Source of the DNA: Olsenella_L sp051876355 | Lineage (GTDB): Bacteria; Actinomycetota; Coriobacteriia; Coriobacteriales; Atopobiaceae | DNA length: 64,000 nucleotides | NCBI GenBank assembly: GCA_051876355.1 | Contig: JBJEHU010000047.1 | Span: 20,232 to 84,231 of the forward strand | Direction of reading: 5' to 3' | Shown: one piece after another, positions 1 through 8,865 of the stretch | Layout: each line of letters begins with the position of its first letter | Numbering within the stretch: the stretch's first letter is position 1 | Position numbers and translations under genes: made by a program | Notes under the pieces: generated by a model | The model's input: the letters and a program-made list of their open reading frames with translations, nothing else | Told to the model about the DNA's origin: nothing | Database searches by the model: none

Positions 1-1214
1 ACGATGCAATCGAGCGCACAGGCATCCCCGAGGGCATCATCTTCCTCGACGAGGTGAACTGCGTGAGCGAGACGCTCGCTCCTGCCATGCTGCAGTTCCT
101 GCAGTACAAGACGTTCGGCCAGCACAAGCTGCCCGTCGGCTGGGTCATCGTGACGGCAGGCAACCCGCCTGAGTACAACAGGAGCGCCCGCGAATTCGAT
201 GCTGCGATGCTCGACCGCATGAAGAGGATCGATATCGAGCCCGATCTCGACATCTGGATGGACTATGCGACGACGCACGGCGTGCATCCCGCCATCCTCA
301 CGTACCTCACGAACAAGCCGCAGAACTTCTACCACGTCCATGCCGGGGCAGAGAGCACGAGCATCGTGACGGCCCGTGGCTGGGAAGACCTGTCCCGCAT
401 GATCCTGGCCTACGAGCATGAGGGGCTCGATGTCGACCTCAACCTGATCAGCCAGTATCTCCAGGACCAGGAGATTGCAGAGGACTTCAGCCTCTACCTC
501 GAGCTCTTCGAGAAGTACCAGGACGACTACCAGGTCTCTGCCATCCTTTCCGGCGCTGCCGGCGAGGAGCTCAAAGAGCGTGCGAAGGAGGCGCCGTTCG
601 ACGAGCGTGTCGCCCTCGTGAACCTTCTGCTCGATGTGCTCCTGGGCGACGTGCACCGCCTCGCCGCGAAGAAGAAGGCGCTCCTCGAGGTGCGCCAGAT
701 CCTGGCAAAGCTCAAGGACTCCGATTCCGGCGTGTCGTTCCTCGCGTCTCTCACGGCGCAGGAGAACGAGTGCCAGCTCGAGCTCAGGCGCCTTGTCGCA
801 TCCGGCTTTGCCTCGGGTGCCCGCCAGATGGCAGAGGCGAAGAAGGCAGAGATCCTGGGCACGCTCAGGAAGGATGTCGCACGTGCCGTCGCACAGGCAG
901 GCGGCTCGCTCAGCCCGCAGGATGCCTATGATGCGGCAAAGGAAGGCTTCAACGCGATGGTGCGCGACCTCGGTGCCGCCTCGAAGGAATACGTCTCGAA
1001 GATCGACTGCGCGATCGACTTCGTGAACGATGCCTACGGCGACTCCCAGGAGATGCTGATATTCATGACGCACCTGGCAGTGGATCCGGAGTTCATGCAC
1101 TTCGTGGCAGAGCATGGCTCGAAGAAGTTCGTGGAGCACAGCCGTGGCCTCATGTTCCATGACAGGAGCACGCAGCTCCTGAACGAGGTAGACAAGCTGG
1201 AGGGGCTTGCATGA
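1..1214 (+). CDS. MoxR-type AAA+ ATPase, C-terminal part (cut by window edge)
   Basis: The gene enters from the left edge in frame with base 3, so the P-loop is outside the window. The first visible residues are a Walker B motif (IIFLDEVN), followed by a sensor-1-like stretch (VTAGNPPEYNRSAREFD) and the arginine-finger region DAAMLDRMKRI. This order is typical of MoxR/AAA_5 chaperone-type ATPases, which usually work with a VWA-domain partner. After the ATPase core come about 250 residues of predicted helix without a motif I recognise. The stop overlaps the start of the next gene (ATGA), so the two are translationally coupled. A GTG at base 54 is internal and not the true start. Family assignment is fairly sure; the substrate is unknown. 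Confidence 0.8.
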   Translation, partial: DAIERTGIPEGIIFLDEVNCVSETLAPAMLQFLQYKTFGQHKLPVGWVIVTAGNPPEYNRSAREFDAAMLDRMKRIDIEPDLDIWMDYATTHGVHPAILTYLTNKPQNFYHVHAGAESTSIVTARGWEDLSRMILAYEHEGLDVDLNLISQYLQDQEIAEDFSLYLELFEKYQDDYQVSAILSGAAGEELKERAKEAPFDERVALVNLLLDVLLGDVHRLAAKKKALLEVRQILAKLKDSDSGVSFLASLTAQENECQLELRRLVASGFASGARQMAEAKKAEILGTLRKDVARAVAQAGGSLSPQDAYDAAKEGFNAMVRDLGAASKEYVSKIDCAIDFVNDAYGDSQEMLIFMTHLAVDPEFMHFVAEHGSKKFVEHSRGLMFHDRSTQLLNEVDKLEGLA

Positions 1215-1534
1215 GCGAGAACGGGAACCATACGCTGGCAGACGACCTGGCAAAGTCCGGCTACAAGATGTCGGATGCGCTCGAAGAGGCACTCGGAAAG
1301 ACCCAGGAAGAGGAGGCTCCGGCATCTTCTGTGCATGCCTTCGGGAGCATGAAGAAAGAAGAGGAAGCAACTTCTTCTGAGGACGATCCGACCCAGACAG
1401 ACTTCTTCCGTGCGATGAATGCCTACCGTGCAGCAAGGAAGTCGGGCAATGAGGAGGCCATGCGTGCTGCAGAGGAGCATCTGCGCTCTGTCGTGCGCTC
1501 GGAGCTCACGGAGTCGGAAGACTGCGGCTGCTAG
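1211..1534 (+). CDS. Small acidic hypothetical protein coupled to the MoxR-type ATPase
   Basis: This is a 107-residue protein whose ATG overlaps the stop codon of the upstream ATPase gene, which supports it being real and co-translated. It is rich in Glu, Ala and Ser, has no membrane segment, and ends in a Cys-Gly-Cys tail. The middle (FFRAMNAYRAARKSGNEEAMRAAEEHLR) looks like one or two amphipathic helices. I do not recognise a family. By position it may be an accessory or adaptor of the ATPase, but this is inference. A strong hairpin directly downstream closes the transcript. Confidence 0.7.
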   Translation: MSENGNHTLADDLAKSGYKMSDALEEALGKTQEEEAPASSVHAFGSMKKEEEATSSEDDPTQTDFFRAMNAYRAARKSGNEEAMRAAEEHLRSVVRSELTESEDCGC

Positions 1535-1560
1535 CAGGAAAACAGAGACAGCACAGCGAA

Positions 1561-1590
1561 GGCGCTCCGGAGCATCCGCTCCGGAGCGCC
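1561..1590. terminator. Intrinsic terminator, probably bidirectional
   Basis: A perfect 13-bp inverted repeat (arm GGCGCTCCGGAGC) closes on a 4-base loop and is followed by a pyrimidine run (TCTCTTCT). It lies between the convergent ends of the 107-aa gene and pyrE, so it may serve both strands. Confidence 0.85.
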
Positions 1591-1618
1591 TCTCTTCTGG
1601 CTCGCGATTGAGTTCCTG

Positions 1619-2284
1619 CTATTCCTTTGCGCCGTACTGTGCGTAGTAGGCATCGAGCGCTGCATCGAGCTCGGGCGTGATGAGCGTGCCCGTGAGCGCT
1701 TCGCGGACATCCTTCATGCTCACGATGCTTGCGACAGGGAAGCCGTAGCGCTCCTGGATCTCGTCCTGGGCGCTCTTGACGCCGCCCTTGCCGACCTCCA
1801 TGCGGTTCAGGGAGACGATAAGGCCCTTCACATCCACATCGGCTGCTGCCTTGAGCTTCGGGTAGGTCTCGTCGATGGACTTGCCAGATGTCGTGACATC
1901 CTCGACGATCACGACACGGTCGCCGTCCTTCAAAGATGCGCCGAGGAAGTTGCCCTTGTCGGCACCGTGGTCCTTGGCCTCCTTGCGGTCTGCGCAGTAG
2001 GCGACCTCCTTGCCATAGAGCTCGTCGAGCGCGATGGCCGTGACGACCGCCAGAGGGATGCCCTTGTAGGCCGGGCCGAACACGACGTCGAAGTCGAGGC
2101 CGAAGTTGTCGTGGATGGCCTTCGCATAGAAGCGTCCAAGCTCATGGAGCTGGGCTCCTGTCACGTAGGCGCCGGCATTCATGAAGAAGGGGGACTGGCG
2201 TCCGCTCTTCAGGGTGAAGCTGCCGAACTTGAGCACGTGGCTGTCTACCATAAAGTCGATGAATTCGCGCTGATAGTCTTCCAT
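1619..2284 (-). CDS. pyrE: Orotate phosphoribosyltransferase
   Basis: PyrE (221 aa) transfers the ribose phosphate of PRPP to orotate to give OMP, in de novo pyrimidine synthesis in the cytoplasm. The PRPP-binding loop is clear near residue 130 (VVIVEDVTTSGKS). The N-terminal region has the family pattern LKFGSFTLKSGRQSPFF and an AYKGIPLA motif. Length fits the family. The gene stands alone without other pyr genes, and converges on the ATPase operon with a shared terminator between them. A DegV gene lies upstream on the same strand with a gap of 73 bases. Confidence 0.95.
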   Translation of the reverse strand: MEDYQREFIDFMVDSHVLKFGSFTLKSGRQSPFFMNAGAYVTGAQLHELGRFYAKAIHDNFGLDFDVVFGPAYKGIPLAVVTAIALDELYGKEVAYCADRKEAKDHGADKGNFLGASLKDGDRVVIVEDVTTSGKSIDETYPKLKAAADVDVKGLIVSLNRMEVGKGGVKSAQDEIQERYGFPVASIVSMKDVREALTGTLITPELDAALDAYYAQYGAKE

Positions 2285-2357
2285 GGATGCCTTCCTTGCT
2301 CGCTCTTCATGCCGTGCCCACCCATTGTCTCATATGTGAGGCGGCAGGTGCGCATAT

Positions 2358-3239
2358 CTACCGGGCAGGGTCCTGCTCTGTTGCCGGTATCACGGAGACG
2401 CCGACAAGCTCCGGTCCTGTGTGGATTAAAAGATCGGGGGAGATGAGCGTGCGCTGGATGTCGGGAAGCGCGTTCGGGACAGCGGCTCTGAGCTTCTCCT
2501 CCATCTCGTCGAAGACATCGAGGGCATTCGTGCAGCAGATGCCGAGGCGGACCTTGTCGAAGAAGACGGACCATTCGCGGGCAAGCTTCACTTCCGTGGC
2601 AAGAGCCTTGTCCCAGCCACGGGCCTTCTTGACCGTGAAGTAGTAGCCCTGCTTGTCGCAGCTGATCACGGGCTTGATGTTGAGCATGGAGCCAAGGCGG
2701 TAGGTCGCCTCGTTGATGCGGCCGCCCTTTCTCAGGTACTCGAGCGTCTTGCAGCTGAAGAAGACGCGGGTGTTCTCTGCCGCCTTTGCGAGATGCTCCT
2801 CGAGCTCCTCGAAGGGGGTGCCAGCCTCGATGAGCTCGACGGCACGCTGCACGACCATGCCGGCAGCAAGGCCGATATTCTTCGTATCGATGCAGATGAT
2901 GGGGAAGCCCTCCATCATGTGGGCCACGAGCTCGGCGGTCTGGTACGTGGCAGAGAGGCCGGAGGAGATTGTCACGATCATGGCCTTCTCGTAGCCGTCG
3001 GCCTTCGCCTTCTCGAGCGCCTGGCGGATAGCGTCAGGGGTCGGAAGCGATGTTGTCGGGATCTCGTCCTTGAAGCGCTCGATCACCTCGTCTGCCGTGA
3101 TATCGACGCCGCTCTGGTAGCTTGTTCCATCGCTGTAGTTGATGCGCAGCGGCACGACCCTCACGTCGTGTGCACGCACGAATGCTTCGGGAGTATCGGT
3201 TCCGCTGTCGCACAGGACCGCTATGCGCTGGTCGTTCAT
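2358..3239 (-). CDS. DegV family fatty-acid-binding protein
   Basis: The product (293 aa) is a DegV-fold protein; known members bind a fatty acid and some act as FakB subunits feeding fatty acids to the kinase FakA. The N-terminal CDSGTDTPE and the stretch SLPTPDAIRQALEKAKADGY match the family, as do the conserved SSGLSATYQTA and KGGRINEATYRLG segments. I chose the ATG giving MNDQRIAVLCDSG at 3239 rather than an in-frame ATG 26 codons upstream, because the family starts just before the CDSGTD motif. It may be co-transcribed with pyrE. A second DegV gene is present at 28,379. Confidence 0.88.
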   Translation of the reverse strand: MNDQRIAVLCDSGTDTPEAFVRAHDVRVVPLRINYSDGTSYQSGVDITADEVIERFKDEIPTTSLPTPDAIRQALEKAKADGYEKAMIVTISSGLSATYQTAELVAHMMEGFPIICIDTKNIGLAAGMVVQRAVELIEAGTPFEELEEHLAKAAENTRVFFSCKTLEYLRKGGRINEATYRLGSMLNIKPVISCDKQGYYFTVKKARGWDKALATEVKLAREWSVFFDKVRLGICCTNALDVFDEMEEKLRAAVPNALPDIQRTLISPDLLIHTGPELVGVSVIPATEQDPAR

Positions 3240-3452
3240 GGACGCCTCCGATTGTTGCAGGATATCTTGTCGGTTCCTACCCGTTCCCGGAATGCGCTTG
3301 CGGGACTGCTTCGGCACGTGGAGCCACTATGAAATGTACACCTTATGGACAGGCCAGCCTGCACCGACACCTGTCCCTTTCTTCAAGCGGTTTCGGTAGG
3401 GTATATATGTGTATATGACAATCAGTATCGGATACCGCATATGGAGGCGAAC

Positions 3453-4913
3453 ATGGCCGAAGAGAAGCTGGATCAGACGAAGCAGAGCGATGCTGCTGCA
3501 TTCGCGGGAGACGGGTCCCTGCCCGAGGCGCTGTCTCCTGTCATAGAGGAGGAGCAGGTCCTGCGCCGCCTCGGAGTCAGAAGCGCATTCCAGGAGATCA
3601 CGTCGAACAGCACGATCGCTGCTGGCGCCATGGTCATCTGTGCCCTTCTGGCCGTGCTCGTCGCGAACACGCCTGCCTATGAGGCAGTGGAGACGGCGCT
3701 CAGGTGGCCGGTCGAGATCCGTCTCGGCGGATTCGTCGGCGAGCTCTCGCTCGAGGGCTTCGTGAACGACTTTCTGATGGCAATATTCTTCCTCGAGGTC
3801 GGCATCGAGCTCAAATACGAGATGACGGTAGGGGAGCTTGCCAATCCCCGGCAGGCAGCCGTGCCGATGCTTGCAGCTGTCGGCGGCGTCCTCTGCCCTG
3901 CCATCATCTACCTTGCCCTGAACGCGCAGGGCGGCGCTCCCCATGGCTGGGCTGTGCCGATCGCGACCGATATTGCCTTTGCCCTCGGCGTCATGTCTTT
4001 GGCCGGGGACCGTATCGCCGTCTCGACGAAGGTCTTCTTCCAGACGCTCGCTATTGCAGACGATATCCTCGCTATTGTCGTGATCGCCCTCTTCTATGGG
4101 CAGTCGCCCGATATCGCGTGGTGCGCAGCCTCTGCCATCGTCGTCCTTGTCCTCATGGCGCTCAACCATGCAAAGGTCTATTCGGTGAAGCCCTACCTGA
4201 TCGTCGGCCTTGTGCTCTGGTTCTGCATGTACAACTCTGGCATCCATGCAACGCTTGCTGGCGTCATCCTCGCGTTCACGCTCCCTGGCAAGAGCGACAT
4301 CCGCCTCTCGAGCCTCGGTGACTGGCTCTCCCGCGAGTCGGAAGCACTCGATGATGTATATGACGACGAGTCCCATATCCTGGGCCAGCATGACTTCACA
4401 GAGCATGCCTATATCGCAGAGCGCGTCCTCCACCATGCGACGCCGCCCCTGCGCCGTGTCGAGCGCTACTTCTCCGTCTTCACGAACTTCTTCATCCTGC
4501 CAGTCTTCGCGTTCGTGAATGCGCAGGTCCGCCTTGTCGGCGTCGATATGGCAGCCGTGCTTGCGGGCTCGGTCACGCGCGGCGCCTACTTCGGTGCGGT
4601 CCTCGGAAAGCCTCTGGGCATCATCCTCGTGACGCTTCTGCTCGTGAAGCTCGGCTTCGCGAAGCTCCCGCACGGGATGGACGTGAAGCAGGTCATCACG
4701 ATGGGCCTCATGGGCGGCGTCGGCTTCACGATGTCCATCCTCATCTCCGGCCTCGCCTTCGCGGATGCGCAGGAGCAGCTCGAGGCGAAGTGCGCGATCC
4801 TTGCCGCTTCCGTGACATCGGCGCTTCTCGGCCTTGCGTTCATCCACATCGCCGATGCGGTGACGAAAGGGAAGAGGAAAGAGCCCGAAGAGGCACGAGA
4901 AGAGCTCTCATAG
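3453..4913 (+). CDS. nhaA: NhaA-type Na+/H+ antiporter
   Basis: This inner-membrane antiporter (486 aa) exchanges sodium for protons. The two hallmark acidic sites are present: TDIAFALGV in one helix and LAIADDILAI with the Asp pair in another. About ten hydrophobic segments are visible. It is longer than classic NhaA (about 390 aa) because of a 60-residue charged N-terminus and a hydrophilic insert (about residues 290-345) containing LDDVYDDESH, as seen in actinobacterial members. The ATG at 3453 follows GGAGG by five bases; an ATG 12 bases earlier is less likely. A TATATA-rich stretch near 3402 could carry the promoter. A terminator follows the gene. Confidence 0.93.
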   Translation: MAEEKLDQTKQSDAAAFAGDGSLPEALSPVIEEEQVLRRLGVRSAFQEITSNSTIAAGAMVICALLAVLVANTPAYEAVETALRWPVEIRLGGFVGELSLEGFVNDFLMAIFFLEVGIELKYEMTVGELANPRQAAVPMLAAVGGVLCPAIIYLALNAQGGAPHGWAVPIATDIAFALGVMSLAGDRIAVSTKVFFQTLAIADDILAIVVIALFYGQSPDIAWCAASAIVVLVLMALNHAKVYSVKPYLIVGLVLWFCMYNSGIHATLAGVILAFTLPGKSDIRLSSLGDWLSRESEALDDVYDDESHILGQHDFTEHAYIAERVLHHATPPLRRVERYFSVFTNFFILPVFAFVNAQVRLVGVDMAAVLAGSVTRGAYFGAVLGKPLGIILVTLLLVKLGFAKLPHGMDVKQVITMGLMGGVGFTMSILISGLAFADAQEQLEAKCAILAASVTSALLGLAFIHIADAVTKGKRKEPEEAREELS

Positions 4914-4920
4914 CACGCCA

Positions 4921-4951
4921 GAGGCGCTTCCGGATCGTCCGGGAGCGCCTC
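4921..4951 (+). terminator. Intrinsic terminator of nhaA
   Basis: A 14-bp stem with one G-T pair (arm GAGGCGCTTCCGGA) and a 3-base loop is followed by TCTTCTTCTG. It lies directly after the nhaA stop codon. Confidence 0.85.
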
Positions 4952-4991
4952 TTCTTCTGTGCATATATATGTATGTGGCGTACAGTTCTGG

Positions 4992-5309
4992 CTACTCGAC
5001 CGTGCCGTACGTGTAGCCCCAGCCGTGTGCCGTGATGATGGAGTTCAGCTGGTCGCAGAGCCGTCCCCGCTTGTAGGAGCCCGAAGGCAGGAGCTCGAGC
5101 ACCTCCATGAGGTCGGGGCCGAGGTCGTCCACCTCGCCTCTCGTTATCACGTCGATGCTTGAGACGGAGCCGCTCATATTGCCCTGATAGAGCTCGTCTA
5201 CCAGGTGCTGCAGCTCGCCGTATTCATCCGAGCGCTCGTTCGTGCGGAGCGTCTTGTGTGCGTTGTGGCCTCCGTGGGAGGCAGATGCATGGTTTCTCAT
5301 ACGTGACAT
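4992..5309 (-). CDS. Hypothetical protein, about 105 aa
   Basis: This minus-strand frame lies between nhaA and the aminotransferase. It is hydrophilic, with a central acidic helix region (SDEYGELQHLVDELYQGN) and a conserved-looking C-terminus (LLPSGSYKRGRLCDQLNSIITAHGWGYTYGTVE). No family is recognised. The start is uncertain: codons for Met lie at 5309, 5300 and further upstream at 5363, and none has a good Shine-Dalgarno sequence. I chose 5309. Codon use fits the genome and no competing frame exists here, so it is probably real. Confidence 0.6.
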   Translation of the reverse strand: MSRMRNHASASHGGHNAHKTLRTNERSDEYGELQHLVDELYQGNMSGSVSSIDVITRGEVDDLGPDLMEVLELLPSGSYKRGRLCDQLNSIITAHGWGYTYGTVE

Positions 5310-5419
5310 GATAGCAAGGAGCGGAGACAAGGCAGACGAAATGCTTCTATACTTGAAAAGCATGCATCACGTGCAGGAGGGCCGAGAGCCCACTGCCACG
5401 CTACGATGAGGGAGGCCCT

Positions 5420-6706
5420 ATGGGCAACGCATATGAAGGCATGGAGACCGAGGAGCTCGACCGCGCCATCGCGGAACTCGAGCACGAGGCAGCAGATCTC
5501 AAGGCGCAAGGCCTTGCGCTCGATATGACGCGCGGCAAGCCGTCGCCCGAGCAGACCGATCTCTCCCGTCCGATGCTCGATCTCGTGAATTCCCATTCCG
5601 ACCTGATGGATGGCACGATTCAGGTGAACAACTACGGCGGACCCGATGGCCTGCCCTCGGCACGCCGCCTTGCCGCCGAGTATCTCGGCGTCGATCCTGC
5701 GAACGTCGTCGTTCTCGGCTCGTCGAGCCTGAACCTCATGCACGATACGATCAGCCATGCCTACACGCACGGCATCGCAGGGAACAAGCCGTGGGGAGAG
5801 CAGGGAAAGGTCAAGTTCCTCTGCCCGTCTCCGGGATATGACCGCCACTTCAAGGTCACGGCCTACTATGGAATCGAGAACGTGCCGGTGCCGATGAAGG
5901 AAGACGGCCCTGACATGGATATGGTGCGCCGCCTCGTCGAGGGAGACCCGACGGTCAAGGGCATCTGGTGCGTGCCGAAGTACGAGAACCCGACGGGCAT
6001 CACGTACTCGGACGACGTCGTCCGCGCGTTCGCGAACCTCCATCCGGCAGCGCCCGACTTCCGCATCTTCTGGGACAATGCCTACGCCGTCCATGACTTC
6101 TACGAGGAGGGAGACCATCTCCTCAACATCTTCGAGGCCCTGGCAGAGGCTGGCACGACCGACCTCGTCTATGAGTTCGGCTCCACGGCGAAGATCACAT
6201 TCCCGTCGAACGGCATCGCATTCATGACAGCATCGCCTGCCGACATGGCAGAGATGCGCGAGGCCTTCTCTGTCATGCGCGTCTCGCCGGAGAAGATTTC
6301 CCAGTATGCCCACGTGCTGTTCCTCAAGGACATGAAGGGCATCCACGAGCAGATGATGAAGCACGCTGCCATCGTCCGTCCGCGCTTCGAGCTTGTCGAG
6401 AAGAAGCTCACCGAGGGCCTCTCCGATCTCGGCGTCGCGACGTGGACGCATCCGCGCGGCGGCTATTTCGTCTCGTTCGATGGCCCCGAGGGCTCTGCGG
6501 CGAAGATCGTGTCGCTGTGCGCCGAGCTCGGCGTGAAGCTTACGGCGGCGGGCGCCACGTGGCCGTATGGGCACGATCCCCACGACACGAACATCCGCAT
6601 CGCCCCGACATTCCCGAAGATCGAGGATCTCAGCCGTGCGCTCGATGTCTTCGTCGTGGCTGTGAAGCTCGTCTCCGCACGCCTTGCCCGCGCAGAGCGC
6701 GCCTAG
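5420..6706 (+). CDS. Aspartate aminotransferase, type Ic
   Basis: This PLP enzyme (428 aa) moves the amino group between aspartate and 2-oxoglutarate. It belongs to the subgroup typified by the Corynebacterium enzyme (PF12897) rather than to AspC. Evidence includes the N-terminal LALDMTRGKPSPEQTDLS, the NNYGGPDGLPSARR segment, the PLP-binding region WDNAYAVHDFY, and the Schiff-base lysine in FGSTAKITFPS. Length agrees with the family. It has its own upstream region and is closed by a terminator, so it is likely monocistronic. A plausible -10 (TATACT) lies near 5348. Confidence 0.9.
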   Translation: MGNAYEGMETEELDRAIAELEHEAADLKAQGLALDMTRGKPSPEQTDLSRPMLDLVNSHSDLMDGTIQVNNYGGPDGLPSARRLAAEYLGVDPANVVVLGSSSLNLMHDTISHAYTHGIAGNKPWGEQGKVKFLCPSPGYDRHFKVTAYYGIENVPVPMKEDGPDMDMVRRLVEGDPTVKGIWCVPKYENPTGITYSDDVVRAFANLHPAAPDFRIFWDNAYAVHDFYEEGDHLLNIFEALAEAGTTDLVYEFGSTAKITFPSNGIAFMTASPADMAEMREAFSVMRVSPEKISQYAHVLFLKDMKGIHEQMMKHAAIVRPRFELVEKKLTEGLSDLGVATWTHPRGGYFVSFDGPEGSAAKIVSLCAELGVKLTAAGATWPYGHDPHDTNIRIAPTFPKIEDLSRALDVFVVAVKLVSARLARAERA

Positions 6707-6735
6707 CTCCTCCGGAGAATCTCCATACTCTTTGG

Positions 6736-6762
6736 CACCTCCCGCACACGCTGCGGGAGGTG
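6736..6762 (+). terminator. Intrinsic terminator of the aminotransferase gene
   Basis: A perfect 11-bp stem (arm CACCTCCCGCA) with a 5-base loop is followed by TTACTTTAAT, about 30 bases after the stop codon. Confidence 0.85.
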
Positions 6763-6790
6763 TTACTTTAATATGGGTGTTCATCAACAA

Positions 6791-6819
6791 TTGCTGGATG
6801 GCAGCAAACATAGTATGTA
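6791..6819 (+). promoter_or_regulatory. Candidate sigma-70-type promoter for the TPR-STAS-tat cluster
   Basis: TTGCTG and TATGTA are separated by exactly 17 bases, about 80 bases upstream of the TPR gene and just after the preceding terminator. A second -10-like TATGAT lies near 6855. Confidence 0.5.
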
Positions 6820-6898
6820 TGGCGGGCGTATGATGCCAGTCTTGGGCTGCGTCGTATGATGCTTGGGAGCCATACAAAGCAAGAAGGAGCTCGTCGCA

Positions 6899-7795
6899 AT
6901 GCCGAAGAAGCCACAGGGAAGCGCACGCAAGGCCAAGGGTGCAGATACGTCTGCTGCAAAGGCAGCGCAGAAGTCTGCCCCGAACAAGAGCGCGAAGAAG
7001 TCCAAGGGGAAGCACTGGACCCCGGGCGAGCCTGTGAGCATGCCGGTCCGCATCGTCCTGATCGTCTTCATCGTCCTCATGGCGCTCTCGATGATGCTGC
7101 CGTCTTTGACCTATCTGGCAGCAGGCAGCTCGAGCTCGGACTCCCAGAGCACAGAGTCTTCCGACACATCGTCCGACAGCACGGATTCCTCATCCGACGA
7201 CAATTCGGCCGATGCGATCGATTCGCGCTACCAGGCGCTCGTCGATGCGCAGCAGTCAAAGCTCGACTCCGACCCCAACAACCTCGCAGCCCTTCTCAAC
7301 ATGGGCAACGACTACATGAAGTGGGGCGTCGCGCTTCTCCAGGCGAGCTCGGCCGATGCGGACACGAGCCATGCCTACGACGTGCTCGACAACGCGATCG
7401 CGACGTATGACAAGTACCTCGCGCTCAACGACTCCTCTGCCGTGAAGGTCGACAGGGCGCTGTGCCAGTACTACGCAGGAGACACGGATGACGCGATCGC
7501 ATCGCTCGAGGCGCTCACGCAGGAAGATGCAAGCTACGGTCCTGCCTGGGCGAATCTCGGCATGCTCTACCAGGTGAAGGGCAATACGGATTCCGCGAAG
7601 AACGCCTACAACAAGGCAATCGCCGTCGAGCCGAATGACGAATACGGCTCCAAGACGTTCGCCCAGAAGCAGCTCGCGACGATTGCTGCCTCCGAATCCT
7701 CGTCTTCGAGCTCGGGCTCTACGTCCTCTTCGTCCTCGTCGACGGCAGAAGGCCTCTCGAGCACGCTTTCGGGCGAGTCGGGCACGGGCCTCTAA
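6899..7795 (+). CDS. Membrane-anchored tetratricopeptide-repeat protein
   Basis: The protein (298 aa) has a basic, Lys/Ala-rich N-terminus, one membrane segment at about residues 49-76, a Ser/Asp-rich low-complexity linker, and then TPR-like helices (LAALLNMGNDYMKWG; AWANLGMLYQVKGNTDSAKNAYNKAI) from about residue 115. The C-terminus is again Ser-rich. This is a signal-anchor protein with its repeats outside the membrane. The ATG at 6899 was chosen over one 12 codons upstream because AAGGAG precedes it by nine bases. It heads a run of plus-strand genes (STAS, TatA/B-like, TatC), which hints at a role in envelope assembly, but the function is unknown. Confidence 0.8.
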   Translation: MPKKPQGSARKAKGADTSAAKAAQKSAPNKSAKKSKGKHWTPGEPVSMPVRIVLIVFIVLMALSMMLPSLTYLAAGSSSSDSQSTESSDTSSDSTDSSSDDNSADAIDSRYQALVDAQQSKLDSDPNNLAALLNMGNDYMKWGVALLQASSADADTSHAYDVLDNAIATYDKYLALNDSSAVKVDRALCQYYAGDTDDAIASLEALTQEDASYGPAWANLGMLYQVKGNTDSAKNAYNKAIAVEPNDEYGSKTFAQKQLATIAASESSSSSSGSTSSSSSSTAEGLSSTLSGESGTGL

Positions 7796-7825
7796 GGAAT
7801 TTATCCAGGAGAAAGGAAATCTCTC

Positions 7826-8137
7826 ATGGCACTCTCTATAGAAACATCCACGCAGGCAGGCACCGCACAGGTAAGCGTGACGGGAGAGGTCGATGTCTCG
7901 AATGCTCCCGAGCTCAGGCAGGCACTCGAGGGCGCCCTTGCCTCCGGCGCCAAGGAGGTCGCCGTCGCGATGGAGAACGTCCCCTACATCGACTCGACCG
8001 GCATCGGCGTGCTCGTGGGTGCAGCGCATGCCGCGAAGGATGCTGGCGTGCGCTTCACGATCGTCCGTCCGCAGCGCAATGTCTCCCGTGTCCTCGCGCT
8101 TCTCGGCGTGAACGGCGAGCTCAATGTCACGGAGTAA
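7826..8137 (+). CDS. STAS-domain protein (anti-sigma factor antagonist-like)
   Basis: This single-domain STAS protein (103 aa) resembles SpoIIAA/RsbV proteins, which bind an anti-sigma kinase when unphosphorylated. The core motif VPYIDSTGIGVLVGAAHAAK contains the serine that is phosphorylated in the family (DST). GGAGAAAGG precedes the ATG. It sits 30 bases after the TPR gene and 42 bases before the tat genes. No sigma factor or RsbW-type kinase is nearby, so the partner must be elsewhere. Confidence 0.88.
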   Translation: MALSIETSTQAGTAQVSVTGEVDVSNAPELRQALEGALASGAKEVAVAMENVPYIDSTGIGVLVGAAHAAKDAGVRFTIVRPQRNVSRVLALLGVNGELNVTE

Positions 8138-8179
8138 GTTTCCATCCAGTCCGATCCGGCGTTAATGGAGGTATGACGC

Positions 8180-8863
8180 GTGTTTGGCATAAGTGAAACC
8201 GAGCTTGCGATGATCTTGATCTTCGCATTCCTCATCTTCGGGCCTGACAAGCTGCCGGGCATGGGGCGCACGGTCGGCCGTGCGATCCGGCAGTTCCGCG
8301 ATGCCCAGGACAACGTGACGAAGGTCGTGCAGTCCGAGATCGTCGACCCGATCAATTCGGGCATGAACGAGCCGGCTGCAAAGAAGCGTGCCGAGCAGGC
8401 CAAGGCGGCCCAGGCCGAGGATGCAGACATCGAGGGAGCAGAGGGCACTGAAGCCGCCGCTCCTGCAAAGAAGCCCGAGACGTTCGCCGAGCGCAAGGCA
8501 CGCCTCGAGGCAGAGCGCAAGGCTAAGGAATCTGCTGCTGCCGAGGAGAAGGAGCAGGCAGCCTTCGATGCGAACGAGAAGGACGAGGTCGGCGAGTCCT
8601 TCGCCGGTGCCGACTCCGACGAGGATCTGCCCGAAGGCGAGGATGCCGCTCCGAAGAAGCCCGATCTCGCTGCGCTCTATGCGATGACGCCGAAGGCGCA
8701 CAAGGCAGAGAAGGCAGACGAGGCCGAGAAGCCGGCGGATGAAGCCGCTGCAGAAAAGCCCGCAGAGGCCTCTGAAGACGCAAAGGCCGCAGAGGCTCCT
8801 GCTTCCACGAAGGCAGAGGCAGCTCCTTCCGCACCTGCCGCAGATTCTGGAAAGGAGGAGTAG
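8180..8863 (+). CDS. Sec-independent translocase TatA/TatB-like subunit with a long tail
   Basis: The N-terminus (MFGISETELAMILIFAFLIFGPDKLPGMGRTVGRAIRQFRDAQDN) has the Tat layout: a short membrane helix, the F-G-P hinge and an amphipathic helix. The sequence FGISETEL and the Pro after the hinge look more like TatB than TatA. After residue 60 the protein runs into a very long Ala/Glu/Lys-rich, probably disordered tail to residue 227, longer than usual. The start is GTG, eight bases after GGAGG. It is followed two bases later by tatC, so the pair forms a translocase unit. At least one GH3 in this window (39,881) carries a Tat signal. Confidence 0.9.
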   Translation: MFGISETELAMILIFAFLIFGPDKLPGMGRTVGRAIRQFRDAQDNVTKVVQSEIVDPINSGMNEPAAKKRAEQAKAAQAEDADIEGAEGTEAAAPAKKPETFAERKARLEAERKAKESAAAEEKEQAAFDANEKDEVGESFAGADSDEDLPEGEDAAPKKPDLAALYAMTPKAHKAEKADEAEKPADEAAAEKPAEASEDAKAAEAPASTKAEAAPSAPAADSGKEE

Positions 8864-8865
8864 GG